The translations under genes and the position numbers were made by a program. 64,000 nucleotides of DNA from Chiua virens (taxonomy: Eukaryota; Basidiomycota; Agaricomycetes; Boletales; Boletaceae), in assembly GCA_019787685.1 (NCBI GenBank), contig JAHNUO010000005.1, positions 2,232,001 to 2,296,000 of the forward strand, in the 5' to 3' direction. Under the pieces are notes generated by a model that worked only from the letters and a program-made list of their open reading frames with translations, had not been told where the DNA came from and searched no databases. Positions 25,471 to 37,719 of this stretch are shown here, one piece after another; position 1 is the first letter of the stretch, and the number at the start of each line of letters is the position of its first letter.

Positions 25471-26492
25471 AGGCGCACAGCATCAGCATTGTATGTAATC
25501 ACCAACATGACGACGCCACAGGATATTATACATAATGAACCTCGCTCTTCCAGCGCGACCGTCGCTTATCCCCGCTGGCCATCACAATTTCCTATACTGG
25601 CTCGGATGCGGTTTCATCACTGTGTTAGTCCACTCTGGTGAGTTTCCTCAGATCTAATGCACTTTTGATACAGTTGGCGTCTGCCGCTCAGGCCACTATT
25701 GGAGGTTTACATGTATTCGGTACCATTGAAGCTTTAAAGGGTTATAACTTTGCTTCCTTTGACTCGGAGTTGCCGCGAGCCACGATTACAAACTCCGTTG
25801 CCGGCACTTGGGCTTCTCCGCACAGGTTTTACACATGTACTTCAAGTTGCATGATGAGATGATAAGGGCCGTGATTTAATTTACCTCTTTCCTATGAGCA
25901 CTGTAGATTGTTGCCAGCCCATCAGGAATTTTCGCCGAAACAACCATTGGTAGTGATCAGTAAGGCTCAAATTCATATGTACCCCGTGTGGTAGGAGATC
26001 AGTCGGTAGGTCTGAAATGAGCTTGAAGCTCACCGTTTCATACTGCCTGATGTCCTGATATCGTGACAATGATCGGGGTCGCCATATGCATCCTGATCAT
26101 TGGTCATGGAGAAGCATAGAACAATGGAATCGGTGGTACTTACCCATTCCAGATCATCGCGGTGCCGTGCCCAAAGAAAAGTCTACAGAAATGGATGTAA
26201 AGCGGGAGTCGGGCTGGGAGAACACGACGAAGAATTTGGCGAACATGCGCAACGCTCTGGTCAAGCGTCGCATTCAGACAACGGGCTGCCGCTCGGAGTG
26301 TCTTGCTGCCCGGTAGCCAATGTCATGGCGATAAAAAGAAGGCTCAGATAGCTCAACAAGATACCATTAGAACAGAATGTCTTAAAGACCACGAAAACTA
26401 TTCTTGGAATGCAGTCCACCTCTGTGGCAGGACCGCTTGTGTCTGCGGATTATGTGCAGACGTGGGGAATGGCCTCGAGCCCTCGACGATCC

Positions 26493-27065
26493 TCAAGAAA
26501 TGGAGAATGTGGCACTCGGGTAAGATACGTTAACCCTATCAGGGTTTCGGACTTGGGAAACCAAGTCAGGTAGGGTAACGGCACACGTGTGGGACAAGTA
26601 GACTCACGATAAATTTGATATGCACCGGGACGGGCATCTTTGGGGATTGTGATCAGAGTTCGGTTCTCTGCAAGTGAGACATTGGTAGCCAACGTGTCCC
26701 CTAGGAGTTTGCCGAATCAGGCAATGCTCGGTGAACTGGGTGAGACATACCAAGTTCAACTCCGTTGGATAGGTACCAGGCGAGATATACATTGCACACC
26801 GGCAGCGTGAGCTCGGTTGATTCGACGTTTCCTTTGACATGGGAAGACACTTTCCTGCGAAGAAGACAAAGTGAGGCAGGGGGTCACGCAAGAAAGTCTC
26901 GACAGACCAGACAACATGATGCATCTCCCCTTTTCTCCACTTCGTCGTATTTTTAGGGTATACAACGTCAATGTTGATCTCGCCCGAGTTCTTTTCGGGA
27001 AGACCGTAAGAAAGTGGCACGGTGGCCATGAGTGCAAGCAAAGAGACGAAATGTTTGGAGATCAT
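26493..27065 (-). CDS. Secreted Kre9/Knh1-like cell-surface protein
   Basis: ATG at 27065 opens a signal peptide (MISKHFVSLLALMATVPLSYG), then IDVVYPKNTTKWRKGEMHHVVW, which fits the start of the Kre9/Knh1-like beta-sandwich domain (V-Y-P...T-W..G....V-W). After an intron the frame gives NVYLAWYLSNGVEL, then ENRTLITIPKDARPGAYQI, and a last short exon PSATFSIS before TGA at 26493-26495. The family is extracellular and common in Agaricomycetes; its exact role is not established. The product is short, with no Ser/Thr-rich tail and no GPI site visible. I could not find a frame-preserving GT-AG choice for the first intron (around 26880-26930), so that junction is uncertain or damaged. Confidence 0.5.
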
Positions 27066-27069
27066 ATTG

Positions 27070-28060
27070 GAATTTGAGGGGTTGAAAGGGATTCCAGTCA
27101 CGGTGCTGAGACGCAAGGAGGGAGGGGGACCGTACGCATTTATAGATCGCCAGACTGTAAAGGATGCGAGAATTTCGAACTTCAGGCTACCATGAACTTG
27201 ACGGCTGAAACAGGTTGGCATGCCCACAAGTCACTGGAGTGAGTCACTGGAGTGTGAACCATACAGGGGATCATGCATGTGAGGGGCTGCAGGGCGTAGT
27301 TGAGGCAGGAGGACTCACGATGTACTGATCGAGCACTATGACAGCCATATTGACAGTGTCGCTTATTAAATGTCTTACGCAAGGACTGGATCCGCACGGA
27401 ATGATGACCGTGTGGTATCGTATTGGTACAAGGAAGTGAGCGGTAAGCTCAAAAGAGCATGTCGCGGTCTGGTTCGGTTCATATCTTTCTATAGGGCCAT
27501 GCATGAGCTTGCCAATGAGCTTAAGAACCTCGATTGCCTGACTGTCAGCCGCGTCATGGTGAATTGGACACTTCGTCAAAACCTGAAGTCGCTTTTCAGT
27601 CAGGCCGATGATGACCGGCCATGGCTACATAGTGCTTCCGATTGCCGGACCGGTCCAACATGTGCGCAAACGAAGTTCAACGAACCCGGCATGACATGAC
27701 ATGACATTTAGGTTTGAAGTACGTTGTCGGCGCCGTACCCTGGACGCTGTAGTGCTTAGGGTGTACCTTCCGGCCGTAGACCTGCGACGTTTCAGGGGCC
27801 AAGAACGCATAGACCCGGAGAACTGGTGTGAAGGAAATGTTGACACTAAGCATCGAATTTCAAAGTGCATTCAACTGTGACGTATGTCAACTGGATATAG
27901 GGTGCCTGCGTTGCCAAGACCGGTAGTGAGATTCAGAGAGATAGTATGTATAAGGAGGTTCATGTGGTGGTACGTCACGCGCTTTGCTTATTGGTGTGAC
28001 AGCTGTGACATAAGTTGTGATCAGGACCAAAGCCGAGCATACCTACGTCACTCTGCCCCT
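27070..28060. other. Intergenic up to the LINE insertion site
   Basis: Only short frames are present. Nothing recognisable. Confidence 0.4.
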
Positions 28061-28063
28061 CCC

Positions 28064-28077
28064 AAATCACAAGCAGA
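28064..28077 (+). repeat. LINE target-site duplication, 5' copy
   Basis: AAATCACAAGCAGA, repeated exactly at 34381-34394 right after the poly-A run. The first three A could also belong to the tail at the 3' side, so the certain part is 11 bp. Confidence 0.9.
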
Positions 28078-28241
28078 ACGCTTCTTGTCCTTGTACCACG
28101 TGGCACCCCCACTGGGACCCCGAACAAAAAATCTTCGGTCGACGTAGAAGCCATAGCAGCAAACCCCCAGACTTCACACAACAATCCATACCTTCCAAAA
28201 CAGGCCAACAAGCCTCGCTATCGCCACCCCCGAGCCCACGA

Positions 28242-29570
28242 ATGGCCATAGGCGGTGGGAAACCATCAACGGGGACCGGACCCAGCGAATCATCCTCGCG
28301 CGCGCCGACCCCAACACAACATTCAGTCAACACTAGAAACACTAGAAGTGCCACCCTAGGCACCAAAACCATTGTAGAGGAGATAAAGAACCAGAACCTC
28401 ACGGTCAAAGACGCGAAAGGTGGTGGAGCATACCTAGAGAAAGCACTCCTCTGCGTGGTGGGCGAATCCTTCACCATAGAGCACCTGGCACACACACTCT
28501 TTCATATCACACAGCTAGATAAAGTCCCCAAACCAGCCAAAGAAGCAATCCGAGCCGTCGCATTCCTACTGGAAAGAGAAGCCACACTTCGCTTCCAATC
28601 CCAGCTCACTTCCCACGTTACTGAAACAGTCGCAGACGAAGTAGCCAACCGAGTTATCATTGCATTATCATCCCACGTCGCAAACCTCTCCCAAACCACA
28701 GATGAACTCAGCGACCACGTAAAAACCATCCAAACAGCAGTCTCCAACCCTCCCAACCCCCTCAGCCAAACGAAATCCTACAGCGACGCGCTAAAGGGCC
28801 ACACAGCCACACAAGCCTCCCAGCCAGCAAATACGGCAATTGCCCGCGCGGCAACCAAGGAGCGACAGGTCCTCCTAGACCCCCAGGAAGGACACTCCCT
28901 CCACAAAGATGCCACAGACTCCTCCGACCTCGCAGATAAACTCACCCTGGCAATCGATGACCTACGCACCGAGAGCTCCCCACCGGCCACCATCAAAGCT
29001 ATCAGCAAACTTCGTAACGGTGGCCTAATACTCGAATTCGACAGCGCCAAATCAGCCAAATGGATACAATCGGAGGAGATCAAGGAACGGTTCCTTACCT
29101 CACTCGACGTCCCCTCCGAAATCAAACAACGTACCTACCAAATCCTAGTCCCATTCCTACCAGTATCGACGATCTTAGACGACCCAAACTGGCTACGAGG
29201 AGTAGAAATGGAGAACAACATAGAGGACAAGACGATTACCAATGCTAGATGGGTCAAACAGATAGAGAAGAGAGCGGATAACCAACGAGTAGCCCACGCC
29301 ATCATCACGCTATCCTGTGCCGACGCCGCCAACATCCTAATACGCGATGGACTATACGTCAGAAAAGACAAACTCCACCCCAAAAAAGAGAAACGCAACC
29401 CTATCCGATGCGTCAAATGCCAAGGCTGGGGACATATGGCCAAAAACTGCAACGCAAAGGACGACACTTGTGCCAAATGCGCTGGCCACCATCGTACTAG
29501 CACCTGCCAGGAACAAACACACTATTGCATCAACTGCGACATCAAAGGCCACTCTAGCGATGAATCTTGA
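28242..29570 (+). pseudogene. LINE ORF1, nucleic-acid-binding protein, broken by TGA
   Basis: ATG at 28242 is the first start inside the element; upstream open codons belong to the flanking DNA and the leader. The product has a Ser/Thr-rich N-terminus, a helical middle and CCHC knuckles: CVKCQGWGHMAKNC, CAKCAGHH, then CINCDIKGH. The stop TGA at 29568-29570 falls inside the third knuckle, one codon before its last Cys. The same frame continues open to a stop at 29952-29954 with CPTYANKCAEFDAKYPEN and a Pro-rich tail. A single CGA-to-TGA change would explain the break. ORF1 proteins coat the element RNA. Confidence 0.85.
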
Positions 29571-29950
29571 TGCCCCACTTACGCCAACAAATGCGCGGAA
29601 TTTGACGCTAAGTACCCTGAAAACGTCATGCCCTACTACCCAACATCCGAGCCCTGGACGCACGTCATGCTACCCCCTAAACCAGCCCCAAACCAGGCTC
29701 CTCGTACCCGCAACAAACGAACAACACACCCACCCCAAACTACGACTATGCGCCAAACAACCATCGACTCCATACCCCAACGAGGGACGACATCAAACCT
29801 GCCGCCGCCTACCACCTTCCCCAACAACATATCTCCCCCCCCCCTCCTCTCTCAACCCCGATGCCCACCACCCTCCCAACCTCCCCCGCGCCACCAAACC
29901 CGCCAAAACCCACGCCCAGACAACAGACCTGACCCCCCCACCCCCTCCCA

Positions 29951-32900
29951 ATGAATGACGCCCAAACGGAACCCACACGACTGAGGATATGGCAACAAAA
30001 CCTTAACAAATCGTTCACGGCCCAGCACTCACTACTGAACAACACCACCAACGAGGAATGGGACATAGTAGCTATACAAGAACCTTTCTTTAACACTTAT
30101 GGAAACACACCCTCTAACCCACCTTTTCATGTAGTCTACCCAACCACCTGCTACACCTCCGAAAAAAGATATCGCGCAGTCACTCTTATCTCCAAGAAAA
30201 TGAGCACAAACGCCTGGATACAAATCCCCTTCCCATCCTCTGACGTAGTAGTCATACAACTCACCGGATCCTTCGGAACCTGCACCATCTTCAACATCTA
30301 CAACGACTGCAAAAACAACGACACCATTGAAACAATTGAAACATTCCTGGAAAATAATATCAGGCGAGTCCGTCCAAACGATGAGAGTCATATGATCTGG
30401 CTCGGCGACTTCAACAGACACCATCCACTATGGGAAGACGAACGAAACCCCCACCTAATGACACAAACCTACCTCAACGCGGCTGAACCCCTCATCAAAC
30501 TCATAGTCGAATACGGCATGATCGTCGCTCTACCCAAAGGAATGCCCACCCTACAGGCCCTAGCTACGAAAAACTGGACACGCCCGGACAACGTATTCTG
30601 CACAGACAATACAGCTGAGTCTATATTACATTGTTACACGGATCCATTGTCACGAGGACCACGCACAGACCACATACCAATTCTCACAATCCTTGACTTC
30701 AACGTCTCCCACGCCACACGAACACCCACCCGCAACTATAAAGATGTCGAATGGAAGGAATTCAACAAGACACTCCAGGCGCATCTGAGCGATATCCCAA
30801 CTGACGTACCAATCATCTCTGAAGCTGACTTCCAACGCACAGCACAGCTAATCACCACCGCCATCACTCTCACCATTGAAAACCACGTACCACACACGAA
30901 CCCCTGCCCGCACTCCAAAAGATGGTGGACACGAGAACTACGCGACATGAGACGGGAAGTCAAGAAAATGGCAAAACGTTCGTACAAAATGAGGGAATAC
31001 CCAGACCACCCCTCCCACGAAGAACATCGCCTACACCGCAACCGATATACCGAAGCCCTAAAAAGAACGAAAAAGGAACACTGGGAAAACTGGCTAGAAG
31101 AACTCCAGGGAGAAGAAATTTGGATCGCTAACAAATATATCACTGCTGAGCCCTCCCAAATCAAAGCCTCACGTATACCCACACTAACTGTCAAGTGCCC
31201 AGACGGTACCACCACATCAGCAGAGACCAACGAAAAAAAAAAGCGAAGCACTAGCCTCCAGCTTCTTCCCGCCCCGCCCGACTACCTCCTCCGTACCACC
31301 AGACCCTATCTACCCAGAACCAGTTCCTAGCCTGGAACCGATAACCGAAGATCAGCTAACCCGAGCGATCAAGAAGCTGAGCCCGCTAAAGGCACCAGGA
31401 CCCGATGGCATAAGAAACATCGTATTCAAGAAATGTCAAAAGACCCTAGTCCCCCACCTGCTACGTCTCTTTCACGCCGTATTCCTCCTCAACACTTACT
31501 TTAGTCCCTGGAGGGACTTCACCACCGTCGTACTCCGAAAGCCAGGAAAACCAGACTACACAGTCACGAAGGCATACCGTCCTATAGCCCTCCTAAACAC
31601 CACCGGAAAACTCCTTACATCCATAGTGGCTGACCAACTCTCCTTCCTACTCGAATCGCACCACCTCCTCCCCCCTACCCATTTTGGCGGACGACCAGGC
31701 CGATCCACAACTGACTCCCTCCACCTACTAGAAGTGACCATAAAGGATGCGTGGCGCACCAAGAAAGTGGTATCCGTTCTCTTCCTAGACATCGAAGGAG
31801 CATTCCCAAACGCGGTGACCGACATGCTACTACATAACATGCGTTCCCGGAAAATCCCAGAAGAACTGATACTATTCACACAACGCGTACTCACTGGTCG
31901 GCGCACCAGACTCTCGTTTGACGGTTTTACCTCTGATTGGATATCGATCACTAACGGAATTGGCCAGGGAGACCCACTATCGATGGTAATCTACATCATA
32001 TATAACTCAGACCTCATCGATGTCGCGAAAGGAAACAAGGAGCTTGCCCTAGCCTTCGTGGACGACACAGCATTCATAGCAATAGGAGCCAACTTCACGG
32101 AAACCCACGCCATACTCAAAGAAATGCTTGAACGCCAAAAAGGAGGCTATGCTTGGTCGTCTGCCCACAACTCCAAATTCGAAACATCTAAATTCGCACT
32201 AATAGACTGCTCTAGGAACCGAAGCAAGGAACACCCTCCCCTCAAAACATGCAACACAACCATCCACCCAGTCAAATCCCACAAATTCCTCGGAGTTATA
32301 GTTGACAACGAACTTAGATGGAACGACCATGCCAACTACGCAATCGGAAAAGGGGTGGCATATGTTGCTCAGCTACGTAGACTCTCCAGAACGACCAAGG
32401 GTCTCCCACTGACACTCATGCGTAAACTATACGTCTCAGTGGCTCTGCCTAAGATGCTATACGCAGTCGACGTGTGGTGCACCCCCCCATATCAAGGAAG
32501 CGCCGACGACACACCCCAAAACGGCTCGCTGCAGATTACGAAGAAACTCAACATGGTCCAGCGCACAGCCCTACTGGGAATCACAGGAGCTCTACGATCA
32601 ACAGCAACAGACGCACTGGAAGCCCATGCAAAACTTATGCCAATCCCCCAACGTATACACAACCTATGCCACCGCGCTCTCTTACGCCTAGCAGCCACGC
32701 CAGCCACCCATCCCATTCATAACAAACTAAAACGCGCCTCCAAAAGATTTGTCCGCCGACACCGCTCGTCCCTCCACTACCTCACCCAAACATTCAAACT
32801 ATCCCCGGAAAATATAGAAACCATCCATCCTGCCCGGCGACCACCAGACGAATCCCACCCCGCAAACATCCACATCGCCCCATCTAAGGACGAATCGATA

Positions 32901-33887
32901 GTTGAACATGACCGGATCAACACCGGCACCCGAATCTACACAGATGGCTCAGGAGTCGACGGAATGATAGGAGCGGCAGCAGTCATGTTCACAAGCGACC
33001 AAAACCCCAAAACCCTACGCTACCACCTAGGGACTGAGGATGAACACACCGTATATGAGGCGGAAGCAGTCGGGCTGACACTGGCGGCCCACATGTTAAC
33101 CACGGAACGAGACATAACCACCCCTGTACACATCTTCGTGGACAACCAAGCCGCAATTAAATCCGGTGACGTCTTCACCACTAAACCGGGCCACTACCTG
33201 ATAGACCGATTCCTCAACAGTCTCCGCACCGCAATCAGGAAACACAACCTATGCAAAGAAGATACTCACGTACACTGGCTGGCGGGACACCAAGGTATAA
33301 TGGGAAATGAACGAGCTGACGAGGAAGCGAAAGCAGTGGCCAGAGACCCGACGAAAAACACCCCCAGACGCAAACTACCCAAATATCTGAGAGACGACCC
33401 ACTCCTGCTCAGTGTATCGGCACTCAAACAAGCACAGCGAAAGCAGGAAACGTTGCGATGGAAGCGCACCTGGATCAAATCCCCACGATACACTCGCATC
33501 TCGCGAATAGACGCTAAGCTGTTATCTGGTTCATTCGTAGACCTCTCGCTGACCATCACGAGGAAACAAACAGCATGGCTAATATGGCTACGCACGGGCC
33601 ACTGCCCTCTCAACGCGTATCTGCACCGTATCGGACACTCTGACACCCCCAACTGCCAACACTGCGGCAACCTGCCGGAAACCCCAAGACACCTCATCCT
33701 TGAGTGTCCTAGATATGCCCGTGAAAGACAAAGACTAACAAACGCACTATGCAGAAAAGCCCTCGTCCTGCCATACTTACTAGGGGACTCAAAGGCGATA
33801 CCCCACCTCTTGAAGTTCATCGAAACCACCAAACGCTTCAAAATATGCTCACATCACGGAAGGGACACGGTCAACGGACCGCTCTAA
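29951..33887 (+). pseudogene. LINE ORF2: endonuclease, reverse transcriptase, RNase H (one frameshift)
   Basis: The first part (29951-31330) starts MNDAQTEPTRLRIWQQN and contains the AP-endonuclease signatures IQEPF, WLGDFNRHHPLW and TDHIPI. The frame breaks in a run of ten A at 31233-31242; reading one A fewer joins it to the frame ending at 33887, for about 1311 residues. The second part has APGPDG, the RT core (LDIEGAFPNAV, GIGQGDPLS, AFVDDTAF), RNase H (YTDGSG, YEAEA, VDNQAA, GNERADE) and a C-terminal CQHCGNLPETPRHLILEC zinc finger. ORF1 and ORF2 abut. The protein would nick the target site and copy the RNA in place. The A10 slip may inactivate it or be read through by slippage. Confidence 0.9.
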
Positions 33888-34360
33888 GGGTCACATCAGA
33901 AGAAGGAGAGAAAGGCACGACTACAGAGGACATCAATTATATCACCCTGAACCAGACGAACTCACGACGACGACCAAGCGATGCCACCCTTGCCTCACCA
34001 CACACCTACAACCCCTGCTACTCAACGCCACTAACTCTTCTTCACTACATCTTCTATACGATCCCTCACTCCCAACTATGCCTGGTCGCTTCGGCGCCGA
34101 GCATCTGTTTCACCACATAATAAGTCAGCGCGCACAAACCACGAAAGTAACCACCGAAGGTTGCCGCTGATTCGAAGTCTGGCTCGTCTAAAACCTCCGG
34201 AGGGAATGGAAGGGATCGGTGGGGGCCTTACGCTGGCTCACCGGGGCATTCGAGCAGTCAAGGGACGCGGACGGGGGCACAGATGCCCCCAATTACTACC
34301 TAGACTATTGTAATGTCCTACATAGGGTACTATACACCCCAACGGGACAAAAATGGAGTC
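33888..34360 (+). other. LINE 3' untranslated region
   Basis: 473 nt between the ORF2 stop and the poly-A tail, part of the element. No hairpin is obvious by eye. Confidence 0.7.
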
Positions 34361-34394
34361 AAAAAAAAAAAAAAAAAAAAAAATCACAAGCAGA
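34361..34394 (+). repeat. LINE poly-A tail (34361-34383) and 3' target-site duplication
   Basis: 23 A residues, the last of which overlap the start of the 14-bp duplication AAATCACAAGCAGA at 34381-34394. Confidence 0.9.
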
Positions 34395-34804
34395 GATTCG
34401 GTTGGGGCATCATTGAAAAGAATTGACCCTTGAAAAGAAGTTCCTCGCTACGTCGAGTCAGCTGCTGTTCGTTCTTCTGCCTCATCAATCTGAAATACAA
34501 AACAGTACCTGCACAACACCCACCCCCATGGGAGCCATTCCGATATGTATGTTTATGATAATTTTGTTATTGAGATTTCACGCACAATACTCGAGTTATG
34601 TGCAGAGACAGGAAGCACGCCTCGTTTATTGACTGGAAATATAAATCTCGTGCAACAGAATATCAACAAAACACATTCGGTCGTACCCCTCCTTCAAACA
34701 GTACTTGACGCTCGGAGCTCCACGTTCACCGCTTCACCCCATCATTATGAACTTACGCGAATCCTTGCCTCGCCGGTACCTCCCCTGCCACCGTGATCTC
34801 CGAC

Positions 34805-35974
34805 TCACGAAGAGAATCTCAAGAACCACTCCTTGATCCCACGCGCACTTTCCTCCTTTGCCCAACCTGTCCACAAACCCAGCATTTATAAATACAGAGG
34901 AGTGAGGGTCAGAAAGTGACGTACGTTGATCGGGCACATCCTGGTTTCCACGCGTAGCGAACCCGTGCTCAACACCCGAAAAGACTTGGATATGATAGCT
35001 CGATTTGTTACGAACCAGAATGTCCTCAGCGCGTCGGCGGGCCTCGAGCGGGAACGACACGTCGACCTCTGTTCAGGGACGACGTTCGTCAGCATTACTA
35101 GGGGCTCGCTGCAGATGCACATACCGGAACAGGAGAGGAGGACAGGACCTTGTCAGTGGTGAGCTCAACGGATCGTGGTGGGAAGTTGGTGATGGAACGT
35201 ACGAATGGCTTTCTCGAAATGTTTTTCGTCTAAAAAGGCAGGGTGGACGATCGCACCTATAAGAAAACCGAGAATGAGAAGCTGGGCACCAGGATGCGGG
35301 AAACGCCCATCGAGTGAGTCTTCTTTCCCAGTACGCAGGATTCATGGGACGCTGTGACATACCAACTGCAGTATACTGGGTCGTTTCCGTACCTAGATGC
35401 GCAAGGATGAGCACCCGAACGCGACGGCATTGCCTTCCAGGAGTGGCTTACCATACTTGGCCTTGACCGCATCCAACCACTTTGGAAACGCCTCGACAGC
35501 CGCGTCAAGTCTAGTGTAAGCCCAAGCAAACTTGTCGACGTCCGCAGGGACGTCCTGGACGTACTGTCCAAACAAGTAATCTGGTCCAAGGACGACAAAA
35601 CCTAAACATGTCGATCACACCGGCACGCTTGTCAGCTCAACTCCTACGTGACGACGACGACGAACAAACGAGACGTACCACACGAGGAAAAGTAGTCTTG
35701 CAGCAATTTGTTGTTGATAAAGAGTGATCCGAAGATGTCCGAGAGGTATAAGAGTACTTTTCTATGGGATCCGGATACGGCGGGTGGTTCGGCGACATAG
35801 GTGTTGAGCCCACCGATGGATTCGACGCGTCCTTTGGGGTCACCGGTGTGTTTGAAGCCAGTGAAGCAGCATGCGCTGGGGGAACCTGCAGGGGTGGTAG
35901 TTATTGTCAAAGTCGATTGGCCGGTGGAAGGTGTCTAGGTTCGTGGTGACGCCGAGTGATCGCCGCACGCCCAT
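34805..35974 (-). CDS. Dienelactone-hydrolase-like alpha/beta hydrolase
   Basis: Sense-strand pieces in order: SACCFTGFKHTGDPKGRVES with YVAEPPA and LSDIFGSLFINNKLLQDYF (about 35690-35890), DYLFGQYVQDVPADVDKFAW and AVEAFPKWLDAVKAKYG (about 35450-35590), AIVHPAFLDEKHFEKAI (about 35200-35255), VDVSFPLEARRRAEDIL and YHIQVFSGVEHGFATRG (34925-35075), and the last exon WAKEESARGIKEWFLRFSS (34866-34805, TGA). This matches fungal dienelactone hydrolases along their length, including the Asp and His of the triad (VDVSFP, VEHGF). The usual GYCFG nucleophile turn is not seen: the corresponding place reads VAFGCSS and its junction is unclear. The start near 35974 is tentative. It may be a catalytically altered copy. 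Confidence 0.65.
34867..34924 (-). other. Last intron of the dienelactone-hydrolase-like gene
   Basis: GTACGT donor, ACAG acceptor, 58 nt. The join gives D-Q-R-W-A-K-E-E in frame. Confidence 0.7.
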
Positions 35975-35979
35975 CCTTT

Positions 35980-36430
35980 TTATCTTGTCACTCGGAAAAT
36001 TGGGCGACTGGAAGGGAAAATAGGTCATAGGGATAACCTTCAACCAGGGCCATTCATGATATGACCAAGCTGGGTTACTTTGCTTGACTAATTGCAGGGT
36101 AGTAACTGCTCTAACTTATCATGCGAACTTGTCATCTATTGGCTGAGCATCGCAGTGCAAGGCTACAATTTACTCGGACACGTAAACTGGGAGAATTTTG
36201 ATGATTGATCCTGGTGAGAACTTGAACATTCCTGGTAGTTAGATGTATCATCTGACTCATTGTGCCATTGTCATCCACTCGCCTGGCGTACTAATCTGAT
36301 GAATGGTGACAGTAAATTCATCAGGTAGTGTCATCGTTGTTCAACAGCTGGACCATGCAGCAAACCTATTAAACCGGACTTCAAAAAGCCTCGTGCAGTG
36401 ACATTCGTTACAGTCTTTCGCGAAACCTGT
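35980..36430. other. Intergenic, nothing recognised
   Basis: Spacer between the hydrolase gene and the second hydrolase-like remnant. Confidence 0.4.
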
Positions 36431-36439
36431 GAGAAACCA

Positions 36440-36730
36440 AAGGAAGACTCACCAGCATGGACGAGTGAATGCGTCGTAAACATTGGCAGCCAGTTTGGAG
36501 GAAAAAGATGACACGGTTGGGTATCGTTTGGAGGGATCACCCAACCCATGCGAAACACCACTGACGGTGTGAAAGTAATGGTGCGCTTTGTTCTTGACGA
36601 CGATGTCGATGTCTTTCCCCGGAGTCCTGTCGGTGGGCTGCAGTGCATGGTCGATTTCCAAAAAGTACGCCCAGATTCTACTTGGATAGTACGAAGGACC
36701 AAAACTCGGACGTGGATGACCACTATTCAC
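36440..36730 (-). pseudogene. C-terminal remnant of a second dienelactone-hydrolase-like gene
   Basis: A 93-codon frame contains WAYFLEIDHALQP, KNKAHHYFHTVSGVSHGLGDP and SSKLAANVYDAFTR, the same segment order as the end of the neighbouring hydrolase (Asp and His regions). No matching N-terminal half was found in 36731-37031. The nearby LTR element at 37037 separates it from anything further upstream, and no hydrolase sequence resumes clearly beyond 47536. It is taken as a decayed or truncated copy. Confidence 0.4.
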
Positions 36731-37031
36731 TGCATCGTTAAACGCGATCGACCTGGGGGTGAGAACAAGATCATCAAGGTACGTCCTTTCGATATGGGGT
36801 CATTTCATCACAGGCGTGAGAAGCTGCCAGGAAGGATGGGGGAATCTGGAAGTGAGCCAAACGGATCCAAAAACAATATTGTACCATACGGCGTCAAGTA
36901 CTTAGTACATACGTTGCAGTCGTACGGTATGCCGTCCCTCACACGGTGTCATTCTACTCATTTCGATGGGACTTTTCCAGAATACTGCTTGGTCGTTTAA
37001 GTTGCCCTCGCAAGTGATCATTCAATCTTGC

Positions 37032-37036
37032 TGTAG
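37032..37036. repeat. Target-site duplication of outer LTR element, left
   Basis: TGTAG, repeated at 47532-47536 directly after the right LTR. Confidence 0.9.
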
Positions 37037-37543
37037 TGTTAGAACCAAAACAAAAGGAAACATAATCCCTATGTCTTCTTGGTAATGTAGGAGTTGTTGG
37101 ACGATCTTAGAAGAAGGAATGAAAAGTGATTTCAAGACTAAGGTAAATACATGTTTTGTAACTACTTATATAGGTTTCAGAAAGAGAGCATGGACCAAGT
37201 AAATATAAAAGGTATTTCTAAGTAAAGTAAGAATTGGAGAAGGGTAAAGGTATTGTAAAGGGTTTTATGATGTTTTATAGAATGTAACTAGAATGTATGA
37301 GATGATATCAAACCTTCGTAACTGCTGGGATGGGAATGTAATCAATTGATAGGAATGGAATGAAGAAGAAATGAAATAGAATGTTCGAGATGAATCTTGA
37401 GAAGGGTATATAGATCTGGAATAGATCTAGAGAAGGGTATGTCATGGGTATGACGTAGTGGTTATGTAAGATGTAAGGTATAGTGAAAGTAAGAATTAAT
37501 GAATGTATTAGGTAATGAATGATGAGAATTTATTATTCTGACA
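37037..37543 (-). repeat. Outer element 3' LTR (507 bp)
   Basis: In sense orientation it begins TGTCAGAATAAT and ends GGTTCTAACA, so it has TG...CA ends. It is nearly identical to 47037-47531. Confidence 0.92.
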
Positions 37544-37560
37544 TTATCCTCCTCTTTAGG
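37544..37560 (-). other. Polypurine tract of outer element
   Basis: In sense orientation it reads AAAGAGGAGGATAA directly before the 3' LTR, the expected primer site for plus-strand DNA synthesis. It resembles the tract of the inner element (AGAAGGGGGATAG). Confidence 0.75.
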
Positions 37561-37719
37561 ACGAAGCTCCTGCGAGTCGGATAGAAGAAAATTAAATAAA
37601 TTGTTCAAAGGAATTCAAGAAGAAATCAAAAGATCAAAAGAATCGAATCTTAATCAAAATGTGGATTATAAGACATTCTTGAAGAGGTCTAAACACTAAT
37701 CTGAATCGGAATCTGAATC

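Larger units (their letters stand above)
28078..34383 (+). mobile_element. Full-length Tad1-type LINE (non-LTR retrotransposon)
   Basis: The element is bounded by a 14-bp target-site duplication and ends in a 23-A tail (34361-34383). It carries ORF1 with CCHC knuckles and ORF2 with AP endonuclease, reverse transcriptase and RNase H, the layout of fungal Tad1-clade elements. The 5' leader before ORF1 is about 164 nt. Base composition is C/A-rich on the plus strand, unlike the flanks. Two lesions separate it from a coding-intact copy: a TGA in ORF1 and a one-base frame change in an A10 run of ORF2. The intact ends suggest a fairly recent insertion. Confidence 0.93.

Noticed and set aside
28017..28241. 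Upstream extension of LINE ORF1
   Set aside because: The ATG at 28017 lies outside the element, before the target-site duplication. The first ATG inside the element is 28242.
29347..29958. 203-codon plus-strand frame in the LINE
   Set aside because: Out of frame with both ORFs. The knuckle and Pro-rich sequence reads properly only in the ORF1 frame, which continues after the TGA.
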